A stretch of 64,000 nucleotides of DNA, from positions 1 through 64,000 of the forward strand of contig JADKFE010000033.1 in the NCBI GenBank assembly GCA_016717595.1, written 5' to 3'. The notes under the pieces are model-generated. The model saw only the letters and a program-made list of their open reading frames with translations, had not been told where the DNA came from and searched no databases. The stretch's first letter is position 1. Each line of letters opens with the position of its first letter. Position numbers and translations under genes: made by a program. The stretch comes from Deltaproteobacteria bacterium. GTDB lineage: Bacteria > Myxococcota_A > UBA796 > CAJQPC01. Of this stretch, positions 19,696 to 28,400 are shown piece by piece.

Positions 19696-20673
19696 ATGGA
19701 GCTGGATCGTGTCACCATTGGCCTCGTCTGCACTCGGGGTGTTGGCCCCGAGCGCGGCGGGCGTGTGAACAACGAAGACAACTACCTGGTTTGTCGCGGG
19801 AACGAGCTCCGCTACCGCAGCGGCGAGAACGAGGTCGTTGAGTACACCCCCACCTACGGCGTGCTCCTCGCCGTCGCCGACGGCATGGGCGGCCACGAAG
19901 ACGGCGACCTGGCCTCGACCGCCGCCGTGCGCGCGCTCTCCCGCCTGTTCCGCAAAGGCGCGCCGCGCGACCCCGAGCTAGAGCTCCACCGCTTCATGCT
20001 CGACGCCCACAAGCGCCTCTACCGTAAGGTGGCCGAGCTCGGCCCGGTGAAGATGGGCACCACGCTCACCTGCTGCTGGGTCGTCGGGGGCCGGGCGTAC
20101 TGGTGCCACGTCGGCGACAGCCGCCTCTACCTCTGGCGCGACGGCCAGATCAAACGGATCACCCGGGACCACACCCGCGCCGAGTTCGCCCACCGCGACG
20201 GGCGCAGCATCGACCCCGAGAACGCCGGGTACCTCACCCAGAACTTCGTCTACGGCTCCCGGGGCTTCGGCGACGACCAGAACATCCGCATCGACGCGGG
20301 CACCGACACCGGCTCCTTTGAGCTCAAGGCCCGGGACCGCATCATCCTGTGCTCCGATGGCCTCTCGGGCCCCGTCGAGGACCACCGCATCGCTGAAGTG
20401 GTGCGCGAGACGCCCGAGCCCCAGTCCGCCGCCACGAGCCTCATGGAGCGCAGCCTCGCCTCGGGCTCCGACGACAACGTCACCGTCATCGTCGCCCGAG
20501 TCGACAAGCCCGCCGCCCAGCAGCGCTTCGCCCGGGTGCAGTTTGAGGGCAACGACGGCTACGACCTCTTCGGCGCGGAGGACCACCAGCTCCCCGGCGC
20601 CGGTGACGCCTGGGACAACCTGCGCCCCCAAGGCCTCCTGCCGCCGCCCCCCGACACCGACCCGGGCTTCTGA
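19696..20673 (+). CDS. PP2C-family protein serine/threonine phosphatase
   Basis: A 325-residue cytoplasmic phosphatase. The PP2C/PPM motifs are complete: RVNNEDNY (metal-binding Asp), LLAVADGMGGHEDG, MGTTLTCCWV, HVGDSRLYLWRDG, ILCSDGLSG and SDDNVTVIVARV. It would reverse Ser/Thr phosphorylation by Hanks-type kinases, which are abundant in myxobacteria; none is encoded in this window. The C-terminal 50 residues are acidic and proline-rich and look disordered. It sits nine bases behind the nucleotidyltransferase and converges on the protease gene that follows. Confidence 0.9.
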   Translation: MELDRVTIGLVCTRGVGPERGGRVNNEDNYLVCRGNELRYRSGENEVVEYTPTYGVLLAVADGMGGHEDGDLASTAAVRALSRLFRKGAPRDPELELHRFMLDAHKRLYRKVAELGPVKMGTTLTCCWVVGGRAYWCHVGDSRLYLWRDGQIKRITRDHTRAEFAHRDGRSIDPENAGYLTQNFVYGSRGFGDDQNIRIDAGTDTGSFELKARDRIILCSDGLSGPVEDHRIAEVVRETPEPQSAATSLMERSLASGSDDNVTVIVARVDKPAAQQRFARVQFEGNDGYDLFGAEDHQLPGAGDAWDNLRPQGLLPPPPDTDPGF

Positions 20674-20681
20674 GCCGGCGT

Positions 20682-21200
20682 TTAGCCCCCGCGGACCTTG
20701 CCCAGGTTGATGAGCCGGAAGGTCAACGAGGCCGGGCTCACCTGGTAACGCCGGGCGAGCTGCCGCACGGCGTGATCGTCGTGGGCGTCGAGCGGCGCGC
20801 GCAGGTCGCGGGAGAGGAAGTGCGCGGGCATCAACAGCGCCGCGGCGAAGGCGTTGGCCTCGACCTCGACGGGGTCATCGCCCAGCGTGGAGGCGTCGTC
20901 ACGAAAAGCCACCAAGGCCCGATCGACGTGCAGCTCCACGAGGGAGTGGTGCATCAGGTGATGGCCGAGCTCATGCGCGATGGTGAACCGCTGGCGGTGG
21001 ATGTGGTGGGCCTGGTTCACGCCGATGGTGGCCTGGCGCCCGCGCCGCACCAACATGCCCGAGGTGCGCAGCTCCATCTCTTTGTAGACCACCCACAGGC
21101 CCAGGCCGCGGGCGATGGACTCGACGTTCACCGGGGGGTGAATCACCTCAAAGCGGTCGAGGATCCGTTTGGCTTCACGCTCGGGGTCGATGATCAACAT
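20682..21200 (-). CDS. ImmA/IrrE-family metallopeptidase
   Basis: The 172-residue protein carries HELGHH in FTIAHELGHHLMHHSLVE, the zinc motif of ImmA/IrrE peptidases, followed by EVEANAFAAALLMPAHFL, which provides the third ligand Glu. The C-terminal part (VRQLARRYQVSPASLTFRLINLG) is the usual helical tail. Members cleave a partner XRE repressor to switch genes on after stress. The XRE gene is directly upstream and overlaps by seven bases, so this is a regulator-protease pair. Confidence 0.88.
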   Translation of the reverse strand: MLIIDPEREAKRILDRFEVIHPPVNVESIARGLGLWVVYKEMELRTSGMLVRRGRQATIGVNQAHHIHRQRFTIAHELGHHLMHHSLVELHVDRALVAFRDDASTLGDDPVEVEANAFAAALLMPAHFLSRDLRAPLDAHDDHAVRQLARRYQVSPASLTFRLINLGKVRGG

Positions 21201-21565
21201 CCGCGGCGCCCTCCGAGCAGCTCACGCGCCACGGCGAGATCTCGGGGCCCCAGCTCATCGAGGCTCACCAGCGGCGGCAGGCCCAAGGCGGCGCGGTCGG
21301 GCAGGAGGTCGTGCAGCTCGATGGTGAGGGCGAACGACGCGCGGAGGAGATGCGCCAATGAGAGCACATGGCGGCCACGCTCGGCGTTCGCGAGGCTAGG
21401 CCGAGACAGGCCCAACGAGACGCAGAGGGCCTCTTGGCTGAGCCCGGCGGCGAGGCGGTACTGCCGCACCCGCTCGCCGACGATGACGGTGAGGGTGGTC
21501 TCGACGTCGGGGGAGAGGTCGTGCAGGTGGAGGTCGGAGTCCACCTGGAGCTTGGCAGCGCGCAT
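21194..21565 (-). CDS. XRE-family helix-turn-helix regulator, partner of the ImmA protease
   Basis: A 123-residue protein with a Cro/C1 helix-turn-helix at about 30-85 (VRQYRLAAGLSQEALCVSLGLSRPSLANAERGRH). A C-terminal segment (LLPDRAALGLPPLVSLDELGPRDLAVARELLG) may hold the site recognised by the adjacent protease. I use the ATG at 21565, which has GGAG about 11 bases upstream; a longer GTG/ATG-started version would run into the promoter region. A TGTTT-N7-AAACA inverted repeat directly upstream is a candidate autoregulatory operator. Confidence 0.85.
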   Translation of the reverse strand: MRAAKLQVDSDLHLHDLSPDVETTLTVIVGERVRQYRLAAGLSQEALCVSLGLSRPSLANAERGRHVLSLAHLLRASFALTIELHDLLPDRAALGLPPLVSLDELGPRDLAVARELLGGRRGC

Positions 21566-21570
21566 GAAAT

Positions 21571-21594
21571 TGTTTGCTCCATAAACATTGTCAA
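21571..21594 (-). promoter_or_regulatory. Promoter/operator region of the XRE-ImmA pair
   Basis: The minus strand has a perfect TTGACA (21594 to 21589). Beside it is the inverted repeat TGTTT-GCTCCAT-AAACA (21571-21587), a typical size for a Cro/C1-type operator. No good -10 lies at 17 bases; AACAAT at 14 is the nearest. Placed by eye. Confidence 0.45.
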
Positions 21595-21723
21595 CTCTGC
21601 GCCTCACCGATTGAACTTCTTCCCCGAAGGTTGGACATTGGATCAGCGCGAGGGACTCCTCGCCACGCTATCCGAGGACGCGCCAAACCAGACCTCCCTC
21701 CCGAAAAACGCCACAACTATCGT

Positions 21724-21757
21724 GAGTTACTATGCTAACTCGCATAATGGAGCGCTC
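21724..21757 (+). promoter_or_regulatory. Palindromic operator over the promoter of the small divergent gene
   Basis: GAGTTA-CTATGC-TAACTC (21724-21741) is a perfect 6-bp inverted repeat centred on TATGCT, a plausible -10 hexamer. A second A/T hexamer, CATAAT, follows at 21743-21748, and GGAG stands nine to six bases before the ATG. A repressor bound here would block transcription. The half-site differs from that upstream of the XRE gene. Confidence 0.5.
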
Positions 21758-22075
21758 ATGTCAGCCCCGTTCGACCTTCGAGACCTCGATCCTCAGGAGA
21801 TCTCTTGCCGCCTCACCGACACCACCCGCCACGTCTTGACGATCGGCGGGCTGGTCAACCGCCTCGACGAGAGCTCGGCGATGGTGAACACCACCTTAGA
21901 GCAGCTTCGTGAGCGCTGGGCCGCCGGCGAAGGCAAGATCGACGACCTCCGGGCCCTGGTGCGTGAGTCCGCCCGGCTGCGCACCCTCGCGGAGCTCATC
22001 GGCGAGGAGGCCCAGGCCATCGCCCGAGACGCCGAGTCTCTGCCGTGGCCTCTGCCGCCCCTCTCCGGCTCCTGA
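21758..22075 (+). CDS. Small helical protein, unknown function
   Basis: A 105-residue protein that I do not recognise. It is predicted to be nearly all helix (LTIGGLVNRLDESSAMVNTTLEQLRERW, then IDDLRALVRESARLRTLAELIGEEAQAIARDAESL), with heptad-like spacing that suggests a coiled coil. There is no signal peptide or cysteine. The ATG has GGAG at good spacing. It is divergent from the XRE-ImmA pair and has a palindromic operator, so it may belong to that regulon. Confidence 0.65.
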   Translation: MSAPFDLRDLDPQEISCRLTDTTRHVLTIGGLVNRLDESSAMVNTTLEQLRERWAAGEGKIDDLRALVRESARLRTLAELIGEEAQAIARDAESLPWPLPPLSGS

Positions 22076-22093
22076 GCCCGGGGCCGCGCCCGC

Positions 22094-22949
22094 TCAGCCC
22101 CAGCGGTAAAACCCTTGGCCCGACTTCTGCCCCAGCTTGCCCTCGGCGACCATCTGGCGCATCAGCGCCGGGGGCTCAAAGGCGGGGTTGTTCAGGGCCC
22201 GGGCGAGGTGCTCGCCGATGTTCACCCGCACGTCGAGGCCCACCATGTCCGTGAGCCGCAGGGGCCCGACGGGGTGGCGGTAGCCGAGCACCATGGCCTT
22301 GTCGATGTCCTCCGCCGAGGCCACGCCCTGCTCCACCATCCGGATCGCCTCCATGCCCAGGCACACGCCCAGGCGAGAGGTGGCGAAGCCCGGCATGTCC
22401 CGCACGGTGATGGTCTCCTTGCCGATGCGCAGGCCGAAGGCCCGGGCGGCGTCGAGCACCTCGGGCCGGGTCACGTCCGAGACCACCAGCTCCAGGAGCG
22501 CCATGATCGGCACGGGGTTGAAGAAGTGCATGCCGATCACCCGCCCAGGGTCGGCCAAGGGCGCGGCGATGCCGCCGATGGACAACGACGAGGTGTTCGA
22601 GGCGAAGATCGTGTGCGCCGGGGCGAGGCTCTGCAGGCTCAGGAAGAGCTGCTGCTTGAGCTCGATCCGCTCGGGGATCGCCTCGACCAGCAGATCCGCG
22701 CCGTCGGCGGCCTCCTCCAGGCGGCTCACGCCGGTGATGCGCCCCAAGGCCGCCTCGGCGTCCTTCAGCCCGGGTCTTGCCCTTCTCAACACCTTTCTGC
22801 AGGCTGTCGCGGATCTTCTGTTGCCCACGCGCCACGGCCTCGGGGCTGGCGTCGAAGAGCTTGACCGCGCTGCCGGCCAAGGCGCTGACCTGGGCGATGC
22901 CGTGGCCCATGGTGCCCGCGCCGATGACGGCGACGTTGTGGATGTCCAT
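22094..22949 (-). CDS. 3-hydroxyacyl-CoA dehydrogenase, one-base frameshift
   Basis: Oxidises 3-hydroxyacyl-CoA with NAD in fatty-acid or aromatic-acid catabolism. The N-terminal NAD motif is VAVIGAGTMGHGIAQV. Later come FASNTSSLSI, GMHFFNPVPIM (catalytic His region) and the C-terminal domain ending GQGFYRWG. The frame breaks after QKGVEKGKTR; the rest continues in the neighbouring frame from LKDAEAALGRITGV. Dropping one base in the CCC/GGG run at 22769-22771 gives a 284-residue protein, the normal Hbd/PaaH size. It lies 45 bases downstream of a thiolase gene with the same direction, so the two would form a beta-oxidation or phenylacetate-type pair. Confidence 0.9.
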
Positions 22950-22994
22950 GTTGTTGGCTCCTGATCGGGATCGAAGGGGGAGGGTACGCGGGGA

Positions 22995-24197
22995 TCAGCC
23001 GACGCGCTCGATGAGCACGGCGAGGCCCTGGCCGACGCCGACGCAGAGGGTGGCGAGGCCGCGGCGGCCCCCGGTGCGGTCGAGCACACCCATCAAGGTG
23101 GCGATGATGCGCGCCCCGGAGCAGCCCAAGGGGTGCCCCAAGGCGATGGCGCCGCCGTGCTGGTTCACCCGGGACTCGTCGAGGCCCAGCGCCCGGATCA
23201 CCGCGAGGGACTGGGCGGCGAAGGCCTCGTTGAGCTCCACGGCGTCGAGATCGGCCACCGTCCAGCCCGCGCGCTCCAAGGCGCGGGTCACCGCGGGCAC
23301 CGGGCCGATGCCCATGATCCGCGGGTCGACCCCGGCGCTGGCCCGGGCGACCACCCGAAAACGTGGCGTGAGCCCGAGTCGCGCCCCGGCGGCGGCGCTG
23401 CCGACGAGGATCGCCGCGGCGCCGTCGTTCAGCGTCGAGGAGTTGCCCGCCGTCACCGTGCCCCCGGCCCGAAACGCCGCGCCGAGCTTGGCCAGACGAT
23501 CGAGGCTGGTGTCCCGGCGCGGGCCCTCATCCGTGGTCACCATCACCGGCGGGCCCTTGCGCTGGGGGATCGGCACCGCGACCAGCTCCCCCTGAAACCA
23601 GCCCTCGTCCTGGGCGCGCAGGGCCTTCTGGTGGGAGGCGAAGGCGAAGGCGTCTTGATCCGCCCGGGAGATCTGGTGCTGCTCGGCGAGGTTCTCCGCC
23701 GTGGCGCCCATGGGCTCCAGCGGAAAGAGCTGCTCCATCTTGGGGTTTGGGAAACGCCAGCCCAAGGAGGTGTCGAAGGCCGTGAGGTTCCCGAACTTGG
23801 GCGCGGTGTTGCCCCGGGGGATCACGTACGGCGCCCGGGACATGCTCTCGACGCCACCCGCGACGGCGAGGCCAAGATCGCCGACGGCGATCGCCCGGCT
23901 GGCCTGGGAGAGCGCCTCCAAGCCCGAGGCGCACAGCCGGTTCACGGTGACGCCGGGCACGGACTGCGGCAGCCCGGCGAGGAGCGCGGCCATGCGGGCG
24001 ACGTTGCGGTTGTCTTCCCCGGCCTGGTTCGCGTTGCCCAAGAAGACCTCCTCGACCTCCCCACCATCGACCCCGGCGCGATCGAGCAGGGCGCGGATCG
24101 TGTGAGCGGCGAGATCATCGGGGCGAACGTCCGAGAGGGCGCCCCCGAAGGCGCCGATGGGCGTGCGGACAGCGTCAAAGATCAGCGCGTCGGTCAT
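22995..24197 (-). CDS. Acetyl-CoA C-acyltransferase (thiolase)
   Basis: A 400-residue thiolase that cleaves 3-ketoacyl-CoA to acyl-CoA and acetyl-CoA. The active Cys89 is in VNRLCASGLEA, and the C-terminal catalytic His and Cys are in GGAIALGHPLGCSGAR and TLCVGVGQG. Phrases such as NANQAGEDNRNVARMAALLAGLP and FDTSLGWRFPNP are close to beta-ketoadipyl-CoA thiolases (PcaF/PaaJ), which with the adjacent hydroxyacyl-CoA dehydrogenase hints at phenylacetate or adipate-type degradation; ordinary beta-oxidation is equally compatible. Confidence 0.92.
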   Translation of the reverse strand: MTDALIFDAVRTPIGAFGGALSDVRPDDLAAHTIRALLDRAGVDGGEVEEVFLGNANQAGEDNRNVARMAALLAGLPQSVPGVTVNRLCASGLEALSQASRAIAVGDLGLAVAGGVESMSRAPYVIPRGNTAPKFGNLTAFDTSLGWRFPNPKMEQLFPLEPMGATAENLAEQHQISRADQDAFAFASHQKALRAQDEGWFQGELVAVPIPQRKGPPVMVTTDEGPRRDTSLDRLAKLGAAFRAGGTVTAGNSSTLNDGAAAILVGSAAAGARLGLTPRFRVVARASAGVDPRIMGIGPVPAVTRALERAGWTVADLDAVELNEAFAAQSLAVIRALGLDESRVNQHGGAIALGHPLGCSGARIIATLMGVLDRTGGRRGLATLCVGVGQGLAVLIERVG

Positions 24198-24316
24198 TTT
24201 GGTCTCCTCGTCGTCGGCGGGCTCACCCAGGACGATCGCCGCTCCGATAACCCGCCCAGCCCCCGATCGGCGCCTGACCGCCCCAGGGCCCCACCCGCCG
24301 GACAGATCGAAAAAAT

Positions 24317-24345
24317 TTGACCTCGTGTGCGGAACTTGTGCTAAT
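24317..24345 (+). promoter_or_regulatory. Sigma70-like promoter of the HTH-gluzincin cassette
   Basis: TTGACC (24317-24322), an exact 17-base spacer, and GCTAAT (24340-24345) lie in an A/T-rich patch (preceded by AAAAAATT) that stands out from the GC-rich background. The gene start is about 75 bases downstream. Confidence 0.6.
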
Positions 24346-24357
24346 TGAATTGCACAA
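24336..24357. promoter_or_regulatory. Inverted-repeat operator TTGTGC-N10-GCACAA
   Basis: Perfect 6-bp arms flank a 10-base A/T-rich centre (TAATTGAATT), and the site covers the -10 element. It is a good candidate for binding by the HTH protein encoded just downstream. Confidence 0.55.
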
Positions 24358-24421
24358 CCGGGTGTGCCTCGCGGGTTAGCTCCCCCGAGAGGTCACAGCA
24401 GCGGCTCTGAGCGGAGGTCCT

Positions 24422-25282
24422 ATGGTGGTCGCGCGAGGCAGGACAGGCGATTCAGCTCCCGAAGGTGCTGCGACAGAGACCCAGCTCGGGCGACTTCTTC
24501 TGGAGGGCCCCCTGTTCAATCAGGGTGCACAGCGGTTAGACTCCTGGACTGAGGAGGCGCCCGCTCGTCGTGTCGCCGCTGCCGCTGAGGATGACACGCC
24601 TGTGATCGCCGACCTGCTCCGCCGCGCCATCGCCGACAAAGAGTGGACCATCAGCCGCGCCGCGAAAGAGGCCGACGTCGATCGGTCCTTCTTGAGCCGC
24701 CTGCTCAGCGGTCACCCTCCGCCAAAGGCCCGCGACGGGCGTAAACCCGTCGAGCTCGACCCGCGCTACCAAAAGATCGCCCAGGCCCTTGAGCTCGATG
24801 AGCTGGCGTTCCTCAACGCCGTCGCCGCCGAGCAAGACTCCGTTCGTTCACGCGACCCCGACGAGTACGCGCTCCTGCTCTCCCGCGCCGTGGCGGCCTT
24901 GCCCCGCCGGTACGAGCCCGAGGTGATCGCCGACGTGAACCTCCTCGTCGGCCAGCTCGGCCCCACGATCCGCCGCGTCGGCGGGCCGATGGAGCTCTAC
25001 CACCAGGTGCGATCTTTGCCCGCCATGCGCGCCGGGCGCCGGGTGAGCAGCGCGGGGCAGAGCGAGGTCATCGTCAGCAACCACAAGGGCAAAGATCCCC
25101 TGTGGGAGGACGACCACCTGCCGCCGCTCTCCGACGCGCTCATCGAGCTCGGCTACCGCTGCCACACCGCGGAGGCCGACGTGGGCCTCGACGTGCGTTT
25201 TGACATGGCCGCCGTGCTCCAGAAGCTCGGCACCCGCGATCCTGACGCTGTCCGCGCGCTCTTGGGCGTCGAGGAGGGCTAA
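24422..25282 (+). CDS. HTH protein preceding the large gluzincin gene
   Basis: A 286-residue protein with a central helix-turn-helix at about 60-125 (IADLLRRAIADKEWTISR, then AAKEADVDRSFLSRLLSGH), like Cro/C1 regulators, including a Pro/Lys-rich insert before the last helix. The first 55 residues and the C-terminal 150 residues match nothing I know; the latter include ALPRRYEPEVIADVNLLVGQ and a predicted alpha/beta part (SEVIVSNHKGKDPLWEDD). GGAGG precedes the ATG. A strong promoter with an overlapping palindrome suggests autoregulation. The 1024-residue gene follows after 209 bases on the same strand. Confidence 0.75.
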   Translation: MVVARGRTGDSAPEGAATETQLGRLLLEGPLFNQGAQRLDSWTEEAPARRVAAAAEDDTPVIADLLRRAIADKEWTISRAAKEADVDRSFLSRLLSGHPPPKARDGRKPVELDPRYQKIAQALELDELAFLNAVAAEQDSVRSRDPDEYALLLSRAVAALPRRYEPEVIADVNLLVGQLGPTIRRVGGPMELYHQVRSLPAMRAGRRVSSAGQSEVIVSNHKGKDPLWEDDHLPPLSDALIELGYRCHTAEADVGLDVRFDMAAVLQKLGTRDPDAVRALLGVEEG

Positions 25283-25364
25283 GGCCTGCGCCTTCATCTC
25301 GGCGATTGCGCCGCGCCCCGACGCCGTGGGCGCTGGTCTTCGTGCGTGTCATTGCCATGCGAGG

Positions 25365-25388
25365 GCGCAGACATCCGAGGATCTGCGC
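25365..25388 (+). promoter_or_regulatory. Hairpin or operator between the HTH and gluzincin genes
   Basis: GCGCAGA (25365-25371) and TCTGCGC (25382-25388) form a perfect 7-bp inverted repeat around a 10-base loop that itself contains ATCC-GA-GGAT. There is no T-tract. TATAGT at 25421-25426 could be the -10 of a separate promoter for the downstream gene; the matching -35 is poor. Confidence 0.4.
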
Positions 25389-25491
25389 ATCGGAGGTGCA
25401 AGACCGCCCCCTCCTCCGCGTATAGTGCTTCACCTTGAGCGCGTCCTGCGCCCCCGTCCCGCTCGCCTGAAGCGCACCGGCCAAAGCCTCC

Positions 25492-28400
25492 ATGCTCTTC
25501 GCCTCCATCACTGAGTTTGGCGCCGTCATCGCGGGCTATCGCCGGGTCTTGGACGATCTGGCGCGGCGCCAAGAGCGGCTCACCGGCCTCCTGGAGCCCG
25601 AGCGCGCCTTGGCGGGCACGCTGGGGCCCACGGATCTTGTCGAGATCCTGCTCTTCGACAGCTTCTTCCCCATGGCTGAAGTCGGGGGCAGCGCCGCCCA
25701 CGCCTTCCGCCGGGCCATCGGCGTGTTCTGCCCCCAGCCCGACGATGAGGTCCTGCGCTGCGCCCCCCGGGGCCAGCCCCAGCTCGCCTCGTCGATCTTG
25801 GAGCTCGCCTGTGTGCAGGACGTGCTCGCTGAAGACCCCGAGCGGCCGTTCTTGGGCATCATCTACGCCAAGGCCTCGGCCCTGGCCAAGCTCTGCGTGC
25901 CGGCCTTGGGGGAGCCCGGCGGCGACCTCCTGGCGACGGCGCTCTTGCGCCACTTCTTGAACCCCGCCCAGCGCTGCTGGCGTGAAGATCCCCTGGTCTA
26001 CCTCACCGGCGCCCTCGGTGACCGCACCTTGCCCGCGGACCTCGTCGCCGCGCGGCTCTGCGTCCTCGGCGGCTTGGACAGCGTCGACATGGTGATTCTT
26101 GTGCGCGCGCCGCGCCTGGAGCTCATCGGCGCTGTGGCCTGGGCCCTGCGGCGCTCGACCTTGGGCGATCTCTGGCCCCAGGCGAGCATGGACGGCCTGC
26201 GCGGCCACGCCCGGCGCATCGCCGGGGTCAACGACACGAGCGCTTGGGACCACAGCCCGCTGTTCGCCAACACCTCGACCACCTTGGGCGTGCCGATGCG
26301 CCGCCGGGACGAGGGCGCGCCGCGTCATCACCTCGTCGGGCGCTACGCCCCTGAAGAGCCCGGCCCGTACTGGACCTGGGAGAGCCCCCGAGGCGACCTC
26401 CGCAGCGCCGCCGACGAGATGGCGCTCTTGGTGCGGTACCGCTTTCAGCCGGGCACCTTACGCAGCCTCGGCGAAGAGACCGGCTTAGAGGCCCAAGAGG
26501 AGGGCAAGACCGGCGACGCCTTGCTCCAGCTCTTCGGCCAGCGCGACGCCTTGGCGTACAACCCGCGCATCCTACAAGAGCCCGGGCAGCTCCGCCCCGT
26601 GGGCCGCTACACCGTAGACGAGATCCTCGGCTTCATGTCGGGGCTCACCGGGGCGAACAACCCCACGGCGCCTACGGGCATCAGCTCGGTCACTGAAGTG
26701 GCGCTGGTCGTGCACAACATGGGCAGCCTGCGGCACCACATGCCGTCGAACGACCTCGCCGAGCGGTTTAAGGGCCGCCTCGGCGCCGTGCGTGAGTTCC
26801 ACCTGCGGCGTAAACCCGGCGACTTCCCCGGGCCTTGGCTGGGCACCTGGCTTCAAGGCGCGAAGGTCGCGGGCCTGCCGTACCCGCTCACCAACGGCGT
26901 GTTGAACCTCGTCTGCTCGGTCTTGGACTACCTGGATGACGACTTAGAGAGCTTCTTGGACCTCTTGCCGCCGCTCCAGCACCTCATCGACTGGGCGGAC
27001 GCCTACCGCCGCCAGGCCGGGGTAGACCGCTGGCCCGACCGTGAGCTGGACGACCGCGAGCTCTCCGCCTGGTCTCGGGAGATCTGGCAGCACCTCCGCG
27101 ATCAACCCTTGCCGCCGCAGCTCCGCTCGGCCTCGACCATCGCCCGGTTTCACGAGACTCTGGAGCAGCTCGCCACCTTCCGCGGCCGCCGGGACCACCC
27201 CATGCGCGCGCCCACGGGCACCTTGGCCTTTGAGGGCCACGCCGGGTACCGCGTGAGCCGCGACGCCTTCTCGACCTACGTCAAGGCCCTCGCCCAGGCC
27301 TTCCAGCCGGGCCGCGCCGCCGACACTCTGGGCCGGGTGATCATCCTCGACAGCGCCGCCGGGCGCCCGACCTGCACCGCGGAGTCTGGCGGCACGGCCA
27401 CGGTGCGGGTCTCGGCCATGGCCGTTCACCACCCGATTCATTGGGTGTTCGGCCACGAGATCGCCCACGCCTCGTTCTCCCACACCGTCGTCAACAGCCG
27501 CCCCGACCTGTTCCGGGCGGGGCACTCGCTGTGTGACGCCGCCAAACAGCCGCGAAACCTGCTCAAAGGGAGCATCGCCCGCCTGCTCAACGCCGTGAGC
27601 GACTCCTTGTGGGACGAGTTCGCCGCCGATGAGGGCTCGCCCTTCTGCCGCGCCGTGGCCGACGTGCTCACTGAGGTCGCCGCCGACCTCTTGGAGTGGC
27701 GCACCCTGATGTTGGAGGGCGACGGCCCCGACGACGCCGCCCGCCGCTTCTGGTTCGTCACCGGCCCCGGCCTCGTTCATGGCCTGCGCGACATCTACGG
27801 CCGCGCGCCCATCGGCCTGCGCCGCGTCGCCCGGCTCTTGCTGCGGGTGTACTTCGTCTCACGGTTCACCACCCGGCGCATGGCCCCCGGCGTGTGGCGC
27901 GAGGACCTCCAGGACCTCTGCGAGTGGATGTTCGGGATGCGCGACGCCATGAGCGAACAAAACCGCATCAACCCCTTGCAGCGGATGGCCGACCAAGACC
28001 TCATCGAGCGGATGCGCTGCTTGAAGGAGGATCTTGAGATCCCCGATGAGCAGTGGCACGCCGCCGTGGTGAACCTCGTCGTCGACCGCTCGATCACCGC
28101 CCGTGAGGACGACGACGACTTCGCCGAGTTCAGCCGGGTGCAGCAGGTCGTCGACGCCTGGATCCCCTTCGTCGAGGCCCTGATGAACCTCGCGCCGCCC
28201 CCGGCGCTGGACGACACCCGCGCCATCTACGCCCGTTACCTGGACTCGCTCATGGCCCAGCCGGGCTGGGAGCACAGCGCGCCTTGGCCCCAGCTCATCC
28301 CCGGTCACCCCGACCGCCGCGCCTTTGAGCGTGGAGAGGGCCTCGAGGGGCCGTCTCGGCGGCGCCCTCACTACGAGTCCCCTGCGCTCTCGAGCCGCGG

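Noticed and set aside
21368..21757. Upstream extension of the 105-residue helical protein
   Set aside because: Runs through the XRE gene and the divergent promoters; the ATG at 21758 has its own GGAG.
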